Assembly: GCA_027920525.1 (NCBI GenBank)
Contig: CP115858.1
Span: 1,674,001-1,738,000, forward strand
DNA from: Chryseobacterium daecheongense
GTDB lineage: Bacteria; Bacteroidota; Bacteroidia; Flavobacteriales; Weeksellaceae
Length of the DNA: 64,000 nt
Direction of reading: 5' to 3'
Position numbers and translations under genes: made by a program. The notes beneath the pieces were generated by a model, which was given only the letters and a program-made list of their open reading frames with translations, was not told the DNA's origin and did not search any database. This document shows, one piece after another, positions 17,170-26,458 of this stretch. The number at the start of each line of letters is the position of its first letter. Position 1 is the stretch's first letter.

Positions 17170-18939
17170 TTAAAGCGGGCTTACCAATTGTAAAAACCAC
17201 TCTTTAACGTCACCTTCTAAATAAGGAGACAATTTCTGTTCACATGTGCTGTGATATTGATTAAGCCATTCAATCTCTTTTTCAGAAAGAATTTCTTTTA
17301 CGATCGTATCTTTGAAGAAAGGACAGAATGTAAGGGTTTCAAAATCATAGAAAGTTCCTGATCCCGTCTTTTCAGCTTCTTTTACTGCAATAAGGTTTTC
17401 ATGACGGATTCCGTACTCTCCTTCCAGATAATATCCCGGTTCATTAGAGCAAACCATCCCCGGAAGAAGTTCCTGCGGATTAAGGTCCTTTCTGATATTT
17501 TGCGGTCCTTCGTGTACATTCATAAAACTTCCAACCCCATGTCCGGTTCCATGATTAAAATCTTTTCCCTCCATCCATAGCGGAAGTCTTGCAATGGCAT
17601 CCAGCTGTACGCCTTTAGTTCCCTTTGGAAACTTTACCATGGATAAACGGATCATTCCCTGTAGTACTAAAGTTGAATTTCTCTTAAATTCCTCAGAAAC
17701 ATTTCCTAAGGCAAAAGTTCTTGTAATATCAGTTGTTCCTTCAAGGTACTGACCTCCGGAATCAACCAGGATACTGGCATCATTCGTTACTTCCTTACTT
17801 CCTTCACTTTTTGCAGAATAGTGCATGATCGCTCCATTATTTTTGTACCCGACAATGCTTCCGAAACTTTCTCCGACAAAATTTTCTCCTTCTGCACGGA
17901 ACCCTAGGAGTTTTTCACCGATAGAATATTCTGTCATCGCTTCTTTTCCTGCATTATGAGTAAGCCAGTAAAGGAATTTCACCATTGCGACTCCATCTCT
18001 TACCATCACCTTTCTGAAACCTTCCAGTTCGGTTTCATTTTTCTGAGCCTTCATTAAATTACCAGGAACAGGAGCTTTTACAAACTGATTATCTGCTTTT
18101 AGTGTTTCAAAAATAGACTGGTTGCTGTTTGGAGATACCAGGATTTTTTCGTTCTTAACTGTTGTAAGGTAGTTATAAAACTCTTCATAAGGCATCATTT
18201 TTACGAAAGAATCGTCCAGTTGTTTTCTCGCTTCTACCTCCAATTTTTCAAGATCGGTAAACAGGATCGCATCATTTTTTGTAATGATGATATAGCCTAA
18301 AAATACCGGATTGCTTTGTACATCGCTTCCTCTCAGATTAAGCGTCCATGCTACGTCATCAAGGCTGGAAATAATATGATAGGTAACTTCCTGTTCTTCC
18401 ATTTTCTGACGGATGGCGGAAAGCTTATCAGTCACGGATTTTCCCGATCTTTCTACCGGTTGAGTATAAATCGGATTTTTTGAAGGTGTTCCCCTGTCCT
18501 TCCATACTTCCTTCAGTAAAGGAGCGTCTGCAAGAACGATATTTTTATTTTTTAATTTTTGAGAAAGGAGTTCCCAATTGGCGTTGGATGTGGCTACTGC
18601 ATTAACAGCTACTTTCCCACCAGCAGGAATTTCGGAAATAATCCAGTCGATATAGTTAGGCGTCCCTTCAATTCCATCTTTAAAAAGATCAATCCCCGAG
18701 TCCTGAAGTTCTATTGCAGCTTGGGTAAAATACCGTCCATCCGTCCAAAGTCCGGCTTTGTTTTGGGTAACCACCACAAAACCTGCTGACCCGAGAAATC
18801 CTGAGAGCCATGCTCTCTCCTGCCATTCTTCCGGTAAATATTCACTCATATGCGGATCTGCAGAATATACTATAAATGCATCAACATTATTTTTCTGCAT
18901 TTCTTCACGAAGCGCAGCTACTTTTTCCCTTGAAGTCAT
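17170..18939 (-). CDS. Xaa-Pro aminopeptidase (M24B, aminopeptidase P)
   Basis: A 589-residue cytosolic metallopeptidase that removes an N-terminal residue before proline. Two creatinase-like N-terminal domains (ADPHMSEYLPEEWQERAWLSGFLGSAG, WTDGRYFTQA) precede the pita-bread catalytic domain. The metal ligands are visible in order: two Asp in LVDSGGQYLEGTTDITRTF, His in HGTGHGVGSFMNVHEGP, and two Glu in NEPGYYLEGEYGIRHEN. The extra C-terminal region (about 60 residues after RHENL) is that of the long eukaryote-like aminopeptidase P subgroup. A TAACTTTC box about 20 bases upstream is a weak promoter candidate. The gene is followed by a terminator. Confidence 0.93.
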   Translation of the reverse strand: MTSREKVAALREEMQKNNVDAFIVYSADPHMSEYLPEEWQERAWLSGFLGSAGFVVVTQNKAGLWTDGRYFTQAAIELQDSGIDLFKDGIEGTPNYIDWIISEIPAGGKVAVNAVATSNANWELLSQKLKNKNIVLADAPLLKEVWKDRGTPSKNPIYTQPVERSGKSVTDKLSAIRQKMEEQEVTYHIISSLDDVAWTLNLRGSDVQSNPVFLGYIIITKNDAILFTDLEKLEVEARKQLDDSFVKMMPYEEFYNYLTTVKNEKILVSPNSNQSIFETLKADNQFVKAPVPGNLMKAQKNETELEGFRKVMVRDGVAMVKFLYWLTHNAGKEAMTEYSIGEKLLGFRAEGENFVGESFGSIVGYKNNGAIMHYSAKSEGSKEVTNDASILVDSGGQYLEGTTDITRTFALGNVSEEFKRNSTLVLQGMIRLSMVKFPKGTKGVQLDAIARLPLWMEGKDFNHGTGHGVGSFMNVHEGPQNIRKDLNPQELLPGMVCSNEPGYYLEGEYGIRHENLIAVKEAEKTGSGTFYDFETLTFCPFFKDTIVKEILSEKEIEWLNQYHSTCEQKLSPYLEGDVKEWFLQLVSPL

Positions 18940-19267
18940 TTTTTAATTTTTTAAAACCGAAAGTTACAAAAAATTTGAGCTTCCGGATTCAAATTATTAA
19001 CCGTTTTTTCCCGAATTAAAGGTTATTTTTTATTTTTTCACTGATCATAAAACTGAGAGATTCTCATTCGCTAGACATAAAAATTTCAATGTCCCGTCTA
19101 CATCTGAATGATTCACTGCTAAAAAAATTTATGTAAGAAAAAAAAGAATTTAATGAATACATAAAAAATAAATCATTTAAGCCAAAAACAAATACTTTAA
19201 AGCATGAAAACAACAATTATTATTAAAAATATTCTATTTTGGAAAGATTCTTGCTACATCATATCCT
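18940..19267 (+). other. 328-bp intergenic region
   Basis: This is an AT-rich divergent spacer between the aminopeptidase and the plus-strand operon at 19268. A 27-codon frame starting at 19204 (MKTTIIIKN) overlaps the next gene out of frame. It could be a leader peptide, but nothing supports its translation. No other feature is evident. Confidence 0.4.
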
Positions 19268-19705
19268 ATGGGAAAGCAGAATTATAAAAACCACAGAAAA
19301 TTTTATCCTCCACATCACTTCATTTATCTTCCTCTGCTGTTTATATTGGAATGCGTAGGAATTTATAATATCTGGAATGATGGTGAGAACAAACTTACCT
19401 GGATCCTATTTTCTATAGTCATTTTTCTGATTCTCTATTTAGCCGTTATGCTGCGGCAGCACTATGCACTCGGCAATCAAAACCGTATTGTAAGACTTGA
19501 ATTCAGACAACGGTACTTTGAAATTTTTAATAAAAGATCCGATGAGGCTTATGAAAAATTAAGTTTCGACCAGATCGCCGCTTTGAGGTTCGCTGATGAC
19601 GATGAATTTAAAGAGCTTTTGTATAAGGCTCTGAATGAAAATATTTCCGGAGATCAGATCAAGAAGTCTATCAAAAACTGGAGACCTGATCACCATAGAA
19701 TTTAA
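19268..19705 (+). CDS. Two-helix membrane protein, DUF6526-like
   Basis: A 145-residue small membrane protein. A basic, His-rich N-terminus (KNHRKFYPPHHF) leads into two adjacent transmembrane helices (about residues 18-36 and 44-64), followed by a cytoplasmic C-terminal domain of charged helices (RIVRLEFRQRYFEIFNKRS). This matches the DUF6526 type common in Bacteroidota as far as I can recall; function unknown. It is followed after 22 bases by a small lipoprotein gene and then topoisomerase IB, and the three may be co-transcribed. Confidence 0.65.
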   Translation: MGKQNYKNHRKFYPPHHFIYLPLLFILECVGIYNIWNDGENKLTWILFSIVIFLILYLAVMLRQHYALGNQNRIVRLEFRQRYFEIFNKRSDEAYEKLSFDQIAALRFADDDEFKELLYKALNENISGDQIKKSIKNWRPDHHRI

Positions 19706-19727
19706 ATCAAACACTAAAAAAATCAAT

Positions 19728-19895
19728 ATGAAAAAATTACCCTTATACAGTATTGCAATATTCAGTTTATTGTTACTAACAAGTTGTGAAGCCGTCGAGA
19801 CTATCTTTAAGGCTGGAATGTGGTGGGGAATTTTGCTCGTTGTAGCGGTTGTCGTTATTCTATTATTAATTTTTTCGAAGGGTAAAAACTCTTAA
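19728..19895 (+). CDS. Small lipoprotein / membrane peptide (55 aa)
   Basis: I chose the ATG at 19728, giving 55 residues. The longer frame upstream overlaps the preceding gene and lacks a signal. Residues 1-20 form a lipoprotein signal with an LTSC lipobox (Cys20). After a short CEAVETIFKAGMWWG segment, one hydrophobic helix of about 18 residues ends in a KGKNS tail. Similar small lipoproteins with a GMWWG motif are common in Flavobacteriia. The function is unknown. It sits between a membrane protein and topoisomerase IB with short gaps. Confidence 0.72.
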   Translation: MKKLPLYSIAIFSLLLLTSCEAVETIFKAGMWWGILLVVAVVVILLLIFSKGKNS

Positions 19896-19907
19896 CCATG
19901 CTTTATT

Positions 19908-21011
19908 ATGGATAATGACGACTTTGAATTGATCTCCCACCTTAAACCTTCTAAGATTGTTAAGATCATGAAAGATCCGGTGGCTTCTGCAAAGGCAGTA
20001 AATCTTATTTACACCTCCGATACAGAAACCGCCGGAATTATTCGTAAAAGAAGGGGAAAAAAGTATTCGTACTTTAAAGACGGTGAACGCATTAAAGACA
20101 AAGATGAGATCACCAGGATCAATAAACTTGTAATTCCTCCTGCATGGGAAAATGTTTGGATCTGTGCCCTGGACAATGGACATCTGCAGGCTACAGGATT
20201 TGATATTAAGAAACGAAAACAGTATAAATACCATTCTTTATGGAGTGCCTTAAGGAACCATACCAAATTTTACAGGATGCTTCAGTTTGGATATGCCTTA
20301 CCTGAAATCCGCCTGCATGTGGAAAAAGATCTGGCACTGAGAAATTTTGAAAAAAGAAAAATCCTGGCTCTGATCGTAAGCCTTATGCAACGTACAAATA
20401 TCAGGATTGGTAATAACGCGTATGAGAAACTATATGGCTCATTCGGCTTAACCACCTTAAAAGATAAACACGTAAAGATCAACGGGCAGAAAATGACCTT
20501 TTCTTTCAAAGGAAAAAAAGGGGTGATGCACAATGTCGATCTGAAAAGTAAAAGGCTGGCAAGACTTGTTCAGAAATGTAAAGATATTCCGGGGAAAGAG
20601 CTTTTCCAGTATTATGATGATGAGGGCAACAGACATTCCATTGATTCCGGAATGGTGAATGATTATATTAAGGAGATCAGCGGCGAAGATTTTACGGCTA
20701 AAGACTTCAGAACCTGGTCGGGGACCGTCAGTGCTTTAATCGCATTCAAAGAAATCGGCTATGCGGAAAGCAATACGGAATACAAAAGAAAAGTAAAGGA
20801 GGCATTGGATATTGTAGCTTCACACCTGGGCAACACCAGCACGGTGTGCAGAAAATACTATGTTCATCCACTGGTGATCAACCTTTACGAAAATAATACG
20901 ATTAAAAAATACCTTGACGAGCTGGAAGACATTGAAGTAAATGATGGCAAGGCGGATTTAACACAAGAAGAAAAATTAGTGCTGAAAATTCTTGAGAACG
21001 AAAAAATGTAA
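19908..21011 (+). CDS. DNA topoisomerase IB (eukaryote-like)
   Basis: A 367-residue type IB topoisomerase, relaxing supercoils through a 3'-phosphotyrosyl intermediate. The N-terminal poxvirus/bacterial-type domain (RRGKKYSYFKDG, IPPAWENVWIC) is followed by the catalytic domain with RTNIRIGNNAYEK, LKDKHVKI, KDFRTWSGTV and, at 309-320, NTSTVCRKYYVHP. By alignment with the RKSY-type consensus, Tyr318 is the likely nucleophile (Tyr317 adjacent). Length fits bacterial TopIB. It is 12 bases downstream of the small lipoprotein gene. Confidence 0.9.
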   Translation: MDNDDFELISHLKPSKIVKIMKDPVASAKAVNLIYTSDTETAGIIRKRRGKKYSYFKDGERIKDKDEITRINKLVIPPAWENVWICALDNGHLQATGFDIKKRKQYKYHSLWSALRNHTKFYRMLQFGYALPEIRLHVEKDLALRNFEKRKILALIVSLMQRTNIRIGNNAYEKLYGSFGLTTLKDKHVKINGQKMTFSFKGKKGVMHNVDLKSKRLARLVQKCKDIPGKELFQYYDDEGNRHSIDSGMVNDYIKEISGEDFTAKDFRTWSGTVSALIAFKEIGYAESNTEYKRKVKEALDIVASHLGNTSTVCRKYYVHPLVINLYENNTIKKYLDELEDIEVNDGKADLTQEEKLVLKILENEKM

Positions 21012-21015
21012 TCCG

Positions 21016-21501
21016 CTATTGAGAAAGAGAAGTACTTGGCGGGTAATCATACTCTTTAATTTCAATAACGGACTCTTTTTCATCATATAGAACATCCAGA
21101 TTACTTTCTAAGAAGGTGATCAGGCTTTCCATGCATTTCTGATTTGTTTGGGAATTTACTACAAACGGGCGATGACCAAAGGTGACTGCAATCTCTTCAG
21201 TTTTCCTGAGAATCTGATAAGTCCCTTTTACGATACTTTTACAGTCTTTCTGATTGATATTCATTTGGAAATTCTTAGCATCAACAAAGTATAAAACATC
21301 AGGCTTCATCTTATCTTTATCCAATAGGATGTGAGAATTATCAAGATCCTTTAAATCAAAATTCCATTTTGACTTTTTAAGAACATTATTCAGAAGTTCG
21401 TCTGTTGAAGGTGAAGTGCCAGACTGTTTTACATTTTTCTTGGTATGCTGAGCAAAAACGACCTGGGAAAAGCATAAAACGATAAAGAATATTATTTTCA
21501 T
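21016..21501 (-). CDS. Secreted protein of unknown function
   Basis: A 161-residue protein with a clear signal peptide (first 17 residues, ending VVFA-Q). The mature part contains two cysteines (KDCKSIVKG and QKCMES) that could form one disulfide, and beta-strand-like segments (KGTYQILRKTEEIAVTFG). The pattern loosely resembles lipocalin-like stress proteins, but I cannot assign a family. Its stop lies 4 bases from the convergent stop of topoisomerase IB. Confidence 0.6.
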   Translation of the reverse strand: MKIIFFIVLCFSQVVFAQHTKKNVKQSGTSPSTDELLNNVLKKSKWNFDLKDLDNSHILLDKDKMKPDVLYFVDAKNFQMNINQKDCKSIVKGTYQILRKTEEIAVTFGHRPFVVNSQTNQKCMESLITFLESNLDVLYDEKESVIEIKEYDYPPSTSLSQ

Positions 21502-21844
21502 AAGTTACTGTTTTAAAACACATTAAATATACTTATTCTTTCTAGTATACAGGTTTATCTTTTTGTAAAAACTGAATTCGATCATAGGATTCTGCATTAT
21601 TTCAAACTGGTATAAGCTATGTCCGGGCAATATTAATTAATATTCAAATGAGATACAGATCCTTCACTCATTATAAAATCGAAACAAAAACACCACAAAA
21701 CGATTTATTTTCGCTGGTAAAATACCGCATTTATTATAGAGTATATGAATGTAAAGGATAATTTATAAAAACTATGGTTTATTTTTTCTTTGTCTGAATT
21801 ATCGTAAATTTGTAGTACAGACTTAATTAAAACAATTAAAATAT
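21502..21844 (+). other. 343-bp divergent promoter region
   Basis: No gene is visible. TAAATTTG at 21805-21812 is a -7 box 32 bases before pruA. The rest is AT-rich without clear repeats. Confidence 0.5.
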
Positions 21845-23470
21845 ATGTCAAAAGCAATTTCGCAAGTTCCACTTGCAGTAAATGAGCCTGTAAACTCTTA
21901 TGTACCAGGTTCAGCTGAAGTAAAAAGCCTTATTGCCACATACAAAAAAATGTGGGCTGAAAAGATAGAAATCCCAATGGTCATCAATGGAAAGGAAGTA
22001 AAAACTGACGAGAAGGTTCAGCTTCAGTCTCCACAGGATCATGCTCACGATTTTGGATTTTACTACAAAGGAACAATGCAACATGTGGATGATGCGATCA
22101 ATGCTGCATTAGCTGCAAAAAAAGAATGGAACGAGCTTGGATGGGAGCAGCGTGCTGCAATCTTCTTAAAGGCTGCTGATCTGTTGGCAGGACCATACAG
22201 AGACGTGATCAATGCAGCAACCATGATCGGACAATCTAAAAATGTACACCAGGCTGAAATTGACTCAGCTTGTGAATTCATAGATTTCTTAAGATTCAAT
22301 GTTGAATTTATGACCGAAATGTATTCTGAGCAGCCTATCTCTGACAGTGGGATCTGGAACCGTGTAGAGTACAGACCATTAGAAGGATTCTGCTTTGCAG
22401 TAACTCCGTTCAACTTTACTGCGATCTCAGGAAACCTTCCTACTTGTATGGCTATGCTTGGAAACGTAGTGGTTTGGAAACCTTCAGATAAGCAGGTGTA
22501 TTCTGCAAAAGTAATCATGGATGTATTAACGGAGGCAGGTCTTCCTGCAGGGGTAATCAACATGATCTTTACAGACGGTAAAGAAACTGCTGAGAAAGTA
22601 TTGGCACACCGTGATTTTGCAGGACTTCATTTCACAGGTTCTACAAAAGTTTTCCAGGGAATGTGGAAAATGATCGGAGATAATATCCATAACTACAGAA
22701 CCTATCCAAGAATCGTTGGAGAAACTGGTGGTAAAGACTTTGTTATCGCTCACCCATCTGCAAACGTTGAAGCAGTAGCTACAGCTTTAGTAAGAGGAGC
22801 TTTCGAATACCAGGGACAGAAATGTTCTGCGGCTTCAAGAGCATATATTCCAAAATCTCTTTGGGCAGATGTAAAAAAAGTAATGGAAGCTCAGATGAGC
22901 ACAATTAAGATCGGTTCTCCGGAAGATCCTTCAAACTTTATCAATGCTGTTATCGATAAAAATTCTTTCGAAAAATGTAAAGGATACATCGAGAGAGCTC
23001 AAAACTCTAATGAAGCCAATGTAGTGATCGGAGGAAAATGTGATGATTCAAAAGGATGGTTTGTAAATCCAACCGTTATTGAAACTACAAATCCTCAATA
23101 CGAAAGTATGGTTGAAGAAATCTTTGGCCCTATCTTAAGTATCTATGTTTACGAAGATAAAGACTGGAAAGAAACTTTACAGCTGGTGGATTCTTCATCT
23201 CCATATTCATTAACAGGTTCTGTTTTTGCTCAAGACCGTTATGCGGTAAATGAAGCTTTCAAAGCTTTAGAAAATGCTTCAGGTAACTTCTACATCAATG
23301 ATAAACCAACAGGAGCTGTAGTAGGACAACAGCCTTTCGGAGGAGGTAGAGCTTCAGGAACCAATGATAAAGCAGGTTCTAAAATGAATCTTCTGAGATG
23401 GACTTCCGTGAGAAGTATCAAAGAAACTTTTGTTTCTCCTAAGGATTACAAATATCCATATTTAGGATAA
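21845..23470 (+). CDS. pruA: L-glutamate gamma-semialdehyde dehydrogenase (P5C dehydrogenase)
   Basis: A 541-residue aldehyde dehydrogenase oxidising glutamate-semialdehyde (from pyrroline-5-carboxylate) to glutamate with NAD, the second step of proline breakdown. Markers: TPFNFTAISGNL near residue 185, FTGSTKVFQ, the general-base region VGETGGKDF, and the nucleophile Cys327 in YQGQKCSAASRAYIP. PFGGGRASGTNDKAG near the C-terminus is typical of the monofunctional PruA group. Length fits the family (about 540). The proline dehydrogenase partner is not in the window. It is followed by a terminator. Confidence 0.95.
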   Translation: MSKAISQVPLAVNEPVNSYVPGSAEVKSLIATYKKMWAEKIEIPMVINGKEVKTDEKVQLQSPQDHAHDFGFYYKGTMQHVDDAINAALAAKKEWNELGWEQRAAIFLKAADLLAGPYRDVINAATMIGQSKNVHQAEIDSACEFIDFLRFNVEFMTEMYSEQPISDSGIWNRVEYRPLEGFCFAVTPFNFTAISGNLPTCMAMLGNVVVWKPSDKQVYSAKVIMDVLTEAGLPAGVINMIFTDGKETAEKVLAHRDFAGLHFTGSTKVFQGMWKMIGDNIHNYRTYPRIVGETGGKDFVIAHPSANVEAVATALVRGAFEYQGQKCSAASRAYIPKSLWADVKKVMEAQMSTIKIGSPEDPSNFINAVIDKNSFEKCKGYIERAQNSNEANVVIGGKCDDSKGWFVNPTVIETTNPQYESMVEEIFGPILSIYVYEDKDWKETLQLVDSSSPYSLTGSVFAQDRYAVNEAFKALENASGNFYINDKPTGAVVGQQPFGGGRASGTNDKAGSKMNLLRWTSVRSIKETFVSPKDYKYPYLG

Positions 23471-23497
23471 AAAAATGAGTAATCATTAATACATAAA

Positions 23498-23527
23498 AAT
23501 GCCCGAAAGTTTTACTTCCGGGCATTT
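23498..23527 (+). terminator. Bidirectional terminator between pruA and mvaD
   Basis: AATGCCCGAAAGT and ACTTCCGGGCATT pair with one mismatch around a TTT-type loop, with A/T runs on both sides. The genes on both sides converge on it. Confidence 0.8.
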
Positions 23528-23542
23528 TTTATATGATATATT

Positions 23543-24601
23543 TTAAAACTTCATCACATCTTTTACCACTCCGTTCTTTTGGGTATGTGGCAATAATTCA
23601 GATTCAATAAAGGTCTTGATCTTTTCTTCAGAACCATTATTCGGAAATAACAGATGAACATTTGCTCCCGCGTCCAAAGTAAAAAATAAAGATAACCCCG
23701 TCTCCTTTCTGAAATCCCATATTTTATTGATGACTTCCAGAGTTCCTGTTTTCATCAAGATAAATGCAGGATCGCTCATCATCATCATTGCATGAAGTGT
23801 AAGGGCCTCATGTTCAACCAATGTAATAAACCTTTCCATATCCCCGTTTTTAAGAATCTCTTTCATTGGAATAAAGTTTTCTCTTGCTTCCTGAAATCTT
23901 CTTTCTGCATAAGGATTTGTATTCATCAAACCATGACCTACTGTAGAAGAAACACTTTTCTGTCCTTCATGGATCAGCAGGACCCAGTCATTAAAATCTT
24001 TGAAAATAGCATGAATATCTTCATCCGGGTATCGGACTGCAAACAAATCGGAACTTCCCTCAACCACATCAGAACTTCCCCATACGACCAATCCGTTATA
24101 CAGACTTCTGCATGCACTTCCACTTCCCAGTCTGGCCAGAAATGACGCTTTCCTTAAAGATTCTTCTTCCGGTCCTTTCCCTGAAAAAAGTTCATCGAGC
24201 GCCATAAGACATTTTGCAATGGCTCCAAAACCCGAAGCCGAGCTTGCAATCCCTGAACTGTGCGGAAAAGTATTTTCTGTTTTAATAATATACTTTCCTC
24301 TTAAAATCCAAGGTAAGTACTGTTCTATATTTTTAAAATACTTTTCTATTTTTTCTCCGAATTTTACCTCTTCATTTCCTGACAGAAAAGTTTGAACTGA
24401 AAAGGGCTGATCCGCTAAGAACTCTAATATTGTATTTGTTTTACAATGGTTAAGGGTATAGCTGATACTTGGGTTGGCTGGAATCTGATCTGCATATTTC
24501 CCCCAATATTTAATCAAAGCAATATTTGACGGACAGCTTTCCGAAACCGTTTGTGAAGTAACTGTATAATTTTCTTTTCCTAGAAATTCCTGTGTTGTCA
24601 T
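23543..24601 (-). CDS. mvaD: Diphosphomevalonate decarboxylase
   Basis: A 352-residue GHMP-kinase-fold enzyme making isopentenyl diphosphate from mevalonate diphosphate with ATP. Markers: SNIALIKYWGK (residues 25-35), NPSISYTL, the ATP loop PHSSGIASSASGFGA (113-127), and a later catalytic-type Asp in FTLDAGANVHLLFP. Flavobacteriia use the mevalonate rather than the MEP route, so this agrees with the taxonomic placing. It is slightly shorter at the N-terminus than eukaryotic forms. No other mevalonate gene is adjacent. Confidence 0.92.
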   Translation of the reverse strand: MTTQEFLGKENYTVTSQTVSESCPSNIALIKYWGKYADQIPANPSISYTLNHCKTNTILEFLADQPFSVQTFLSGNEEVKFGEKIEKYFKNIEQYLPWILRGKYIIKTENTFPHSSGIASSASGFGAIAKCLMALDELFSGKGPEEESLRKASFLARLGSGSACRSLYNGLVVWGSSDVVEGSSDLFAVRYPDEDIHAIFKDFNDWVLLIHEGQKSVSSTVGHGLMNTNPYAERRFQEARENFIPMKEILKNGDMERFITLVEHEALTLHAMMMMSDPAFILMKTGTLEVINKIWDFRKETGLSLFFTLDAGANVHLLFPNNGSEEKIKTFIESELLPHTQKNGVVKDVMKF

Positions 24602-24694
24602 AATTTAATTCAAAATGATGAAGCCTAATTTATTCCCTACGAAAAAGTTCTAAGATCAATTTGAGTATTAAAACTTCATAGGATCAAATTTCAT

Positions 24695-26458
24695 CTAGTA
24701 CATTTTTTCAATAATATCTTCGTATTTCTTTAAAACCACATTCCTTTTAATTTTCAATGTCGGAGTAATTTCACCGGTATTGATATCGAATTCAGACGGC
24801 ATTAAAGTAAACTTTTTCACTTTCTCAAAGTCCGCAAGCGGCTCCTGTAATTCTTTAATTTTATCTTTATAGAGACTGATAATTTCTTCTCTTTTTACAA
24901 TGTCCTCCCAACTGGTAAAAGGAATATTGTTTTTCTTGATATAATCTTCCAAAAATTCGAAGTTTGGAACAATCAAAGCGGAGACAAACTGTCTTCCCTC
25001 AGCAATTAATATAATCTGCTGGATATAATTGTTATTGGTCAGAAGATTTTCAATTTGCTGCGGGGCAATATATTTTCCGTTTGAGGTTTTCATCAGATCC
25101 TTGATTCTGTCGGTAATGATCAGATTTCCTTTATCGTCAATCTTTCCGGCATCTCCTGTTTTGAACCATCCATCTGATGTAAATACAGCTCTGGTTTCAT
25201 CCGGTTTATTGTAATACCCTTTCATAATTCCGTTTCCTGTTGCCTGGATCTCATCATTTTCCCCAATACGGATCTGAACACCTGGTAAAGGTCTTCCGCT
25301 TGTTGCGTGCTCAAAATGCGTTAAAGGAAACAGCGTCAGAGTAGCAGTCGTTTCAGTAAGCCCGTAACCAACCGTTACATGAATTCCTACAGACTCAAAA
25401 AAGCGTGTTACTTCCGGAGAAAGCGAGGCTCCTCCACAAGGTAAAAACCATAATCTTCCACCCATCTTCTCTTTGATTTTACTAAAAACAAGCATATTGG
25501 CAATAGATTCTTTTATTTTAAGTCCTAATGGTGCAGGCTGATCATTTCTCCTTAATTCGGCAGTCTGCTTACCGGTTTCCAAAGCCCAGTTAAAGATCTT
25601 TTTCTTTAGTGAAGAGCTTTCTGTCACCATATCATTCACTCCCGCATAGATCTTCTGAAAAAACCTTGGGACCGCACACATCATAGTCGGCTTTACTTCA
25701 ATCAAGGCTTTTGCTATATTTTTCGGATCCTCCAGAAAATATACTCTGGCGCCACCATATAATGAGAGTAAGCTCCAGCTTCTTTCAAAAACATGACTCA
25801 ACGGCAAAAAGGCTAATGACAATTCCTCTTCAAAGTTTTTAAACCTGAAAAACTCAAAATGGGCATCAAAAGCTTTTATAAAATTCCCGTGGGTAAGCAT
25901 AACTCCTTTGGGCGTTCCCGTTGTTCCCGAAGTGTAGATCAGTGTGGCAACATCTTCATATTCTTTTTTACAGAACTCCAGCTTTGCAGCAGCTTTCGCA
26001 ATAAAATCTTCCAGATAAGAGGCATCTTCTTTTTTAATCCACACTGACTTTTTAGAAACCACAATACCCTGAAGGCTACTGCCCTCTTTGTTTAGAAGTT
26101 CAAGACATGCATCATATTGAGCCTGATTCCCTACTAAAACAATTTTAGACTGAGAATCATTGATGATGTATTCTGCCTGCTCAGCATTATTGGTAGAATA
26201 AATAGGAACTGTAACAGCTCCGATCGACAGGGAGGCAAGATCAAAGACCATCCATTCTGCAGAATTATCGGAATAAATAGCGACCCTGTCACCCTCCTGA
26301 ATTCCCACCTCTTTGAGTGCATTTGCTGTTTTAAAGATCATCTCACTGAATTTCTTCCAGCTCAACTCTTTCCAAACCTCTTTCGTTTTAAAACCAATCG
26401 CTGACTTTAACGGGTGTTTTTCTATATTTTTACTGATAATAGCCTCTGCAAGATTCAT
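24695..26458 (-). CDS. Long-chain fatty-acid--CoA ligase
   Basis: A 587-residue AMP-forming acyl-CoA synthetase (FadD15/FAA-like subgroup), activating fatty acids via acyl-adenylate. The P-loop YTSGTTGTPKG lies at 175-185, VGYGLTETTATLT is motif A5, and GWFKTGDAGKIDDKGNLIITDRIKDLMKTSNGKYIAP holds the hinge and A8 region, with a late catalytic Lys expected near the C-terminus. Cytosolic or membrane-associated, no signal. Its ATG directly abuts the stop of the upstream NAD-epimerase gene (0-nt gap), so the two are co-translated. Confidence 0.93.
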   Translation of the reverse strand: MNLAEAIISKNIEKHPLKSAIGFKTKEVWKELSWKKFSEMIFKTANALKEVGIQEGDRVAIYSDNSAEWMVFDLASLSIGAVTVPIYSTNNAEQAEYIINDSQSKIVLVGNQAQYDACLELLNKEGSSLQGIVVSKKSVWIKKEDASYLEDFIAKAAAKLEFCKKEYEDVATLIYTSGTTGTPKGVMLTHGNFIKAFDAHFEFFRFKNFEEELSLAFLPLSHVFERSWSLLSLYGGARVYFLEDPKNIAKALIEVKPTMMCAVPRFFQKIYAGVNDMVTESSSLKKKIFNWALETGKQTAELRRNDQPAPLGLKIKESIANMLVFSKIKEKMGGRLWFLPCGGASLSPEVTRFFESVGIHVTVGYGLTETTATLTLFPLTHFEHATSGRPLPGVQIRIGENDEIQATGNGIMKGYYNKPDETRAVFTSDGWFKTGDAGKIDDKGNLIITDRIKDLMKTSNGKYIAPQQIENLLTNNNYIQQIILIAEGRQFVSALIVPNFEFLEDYIKKNNIPFTSWEDIVKREEIISLYKDKIKELQEPLADFEKVKKFTLMPSEFDINTGEITPTLKIKRNVVLKKYEDIIEKMY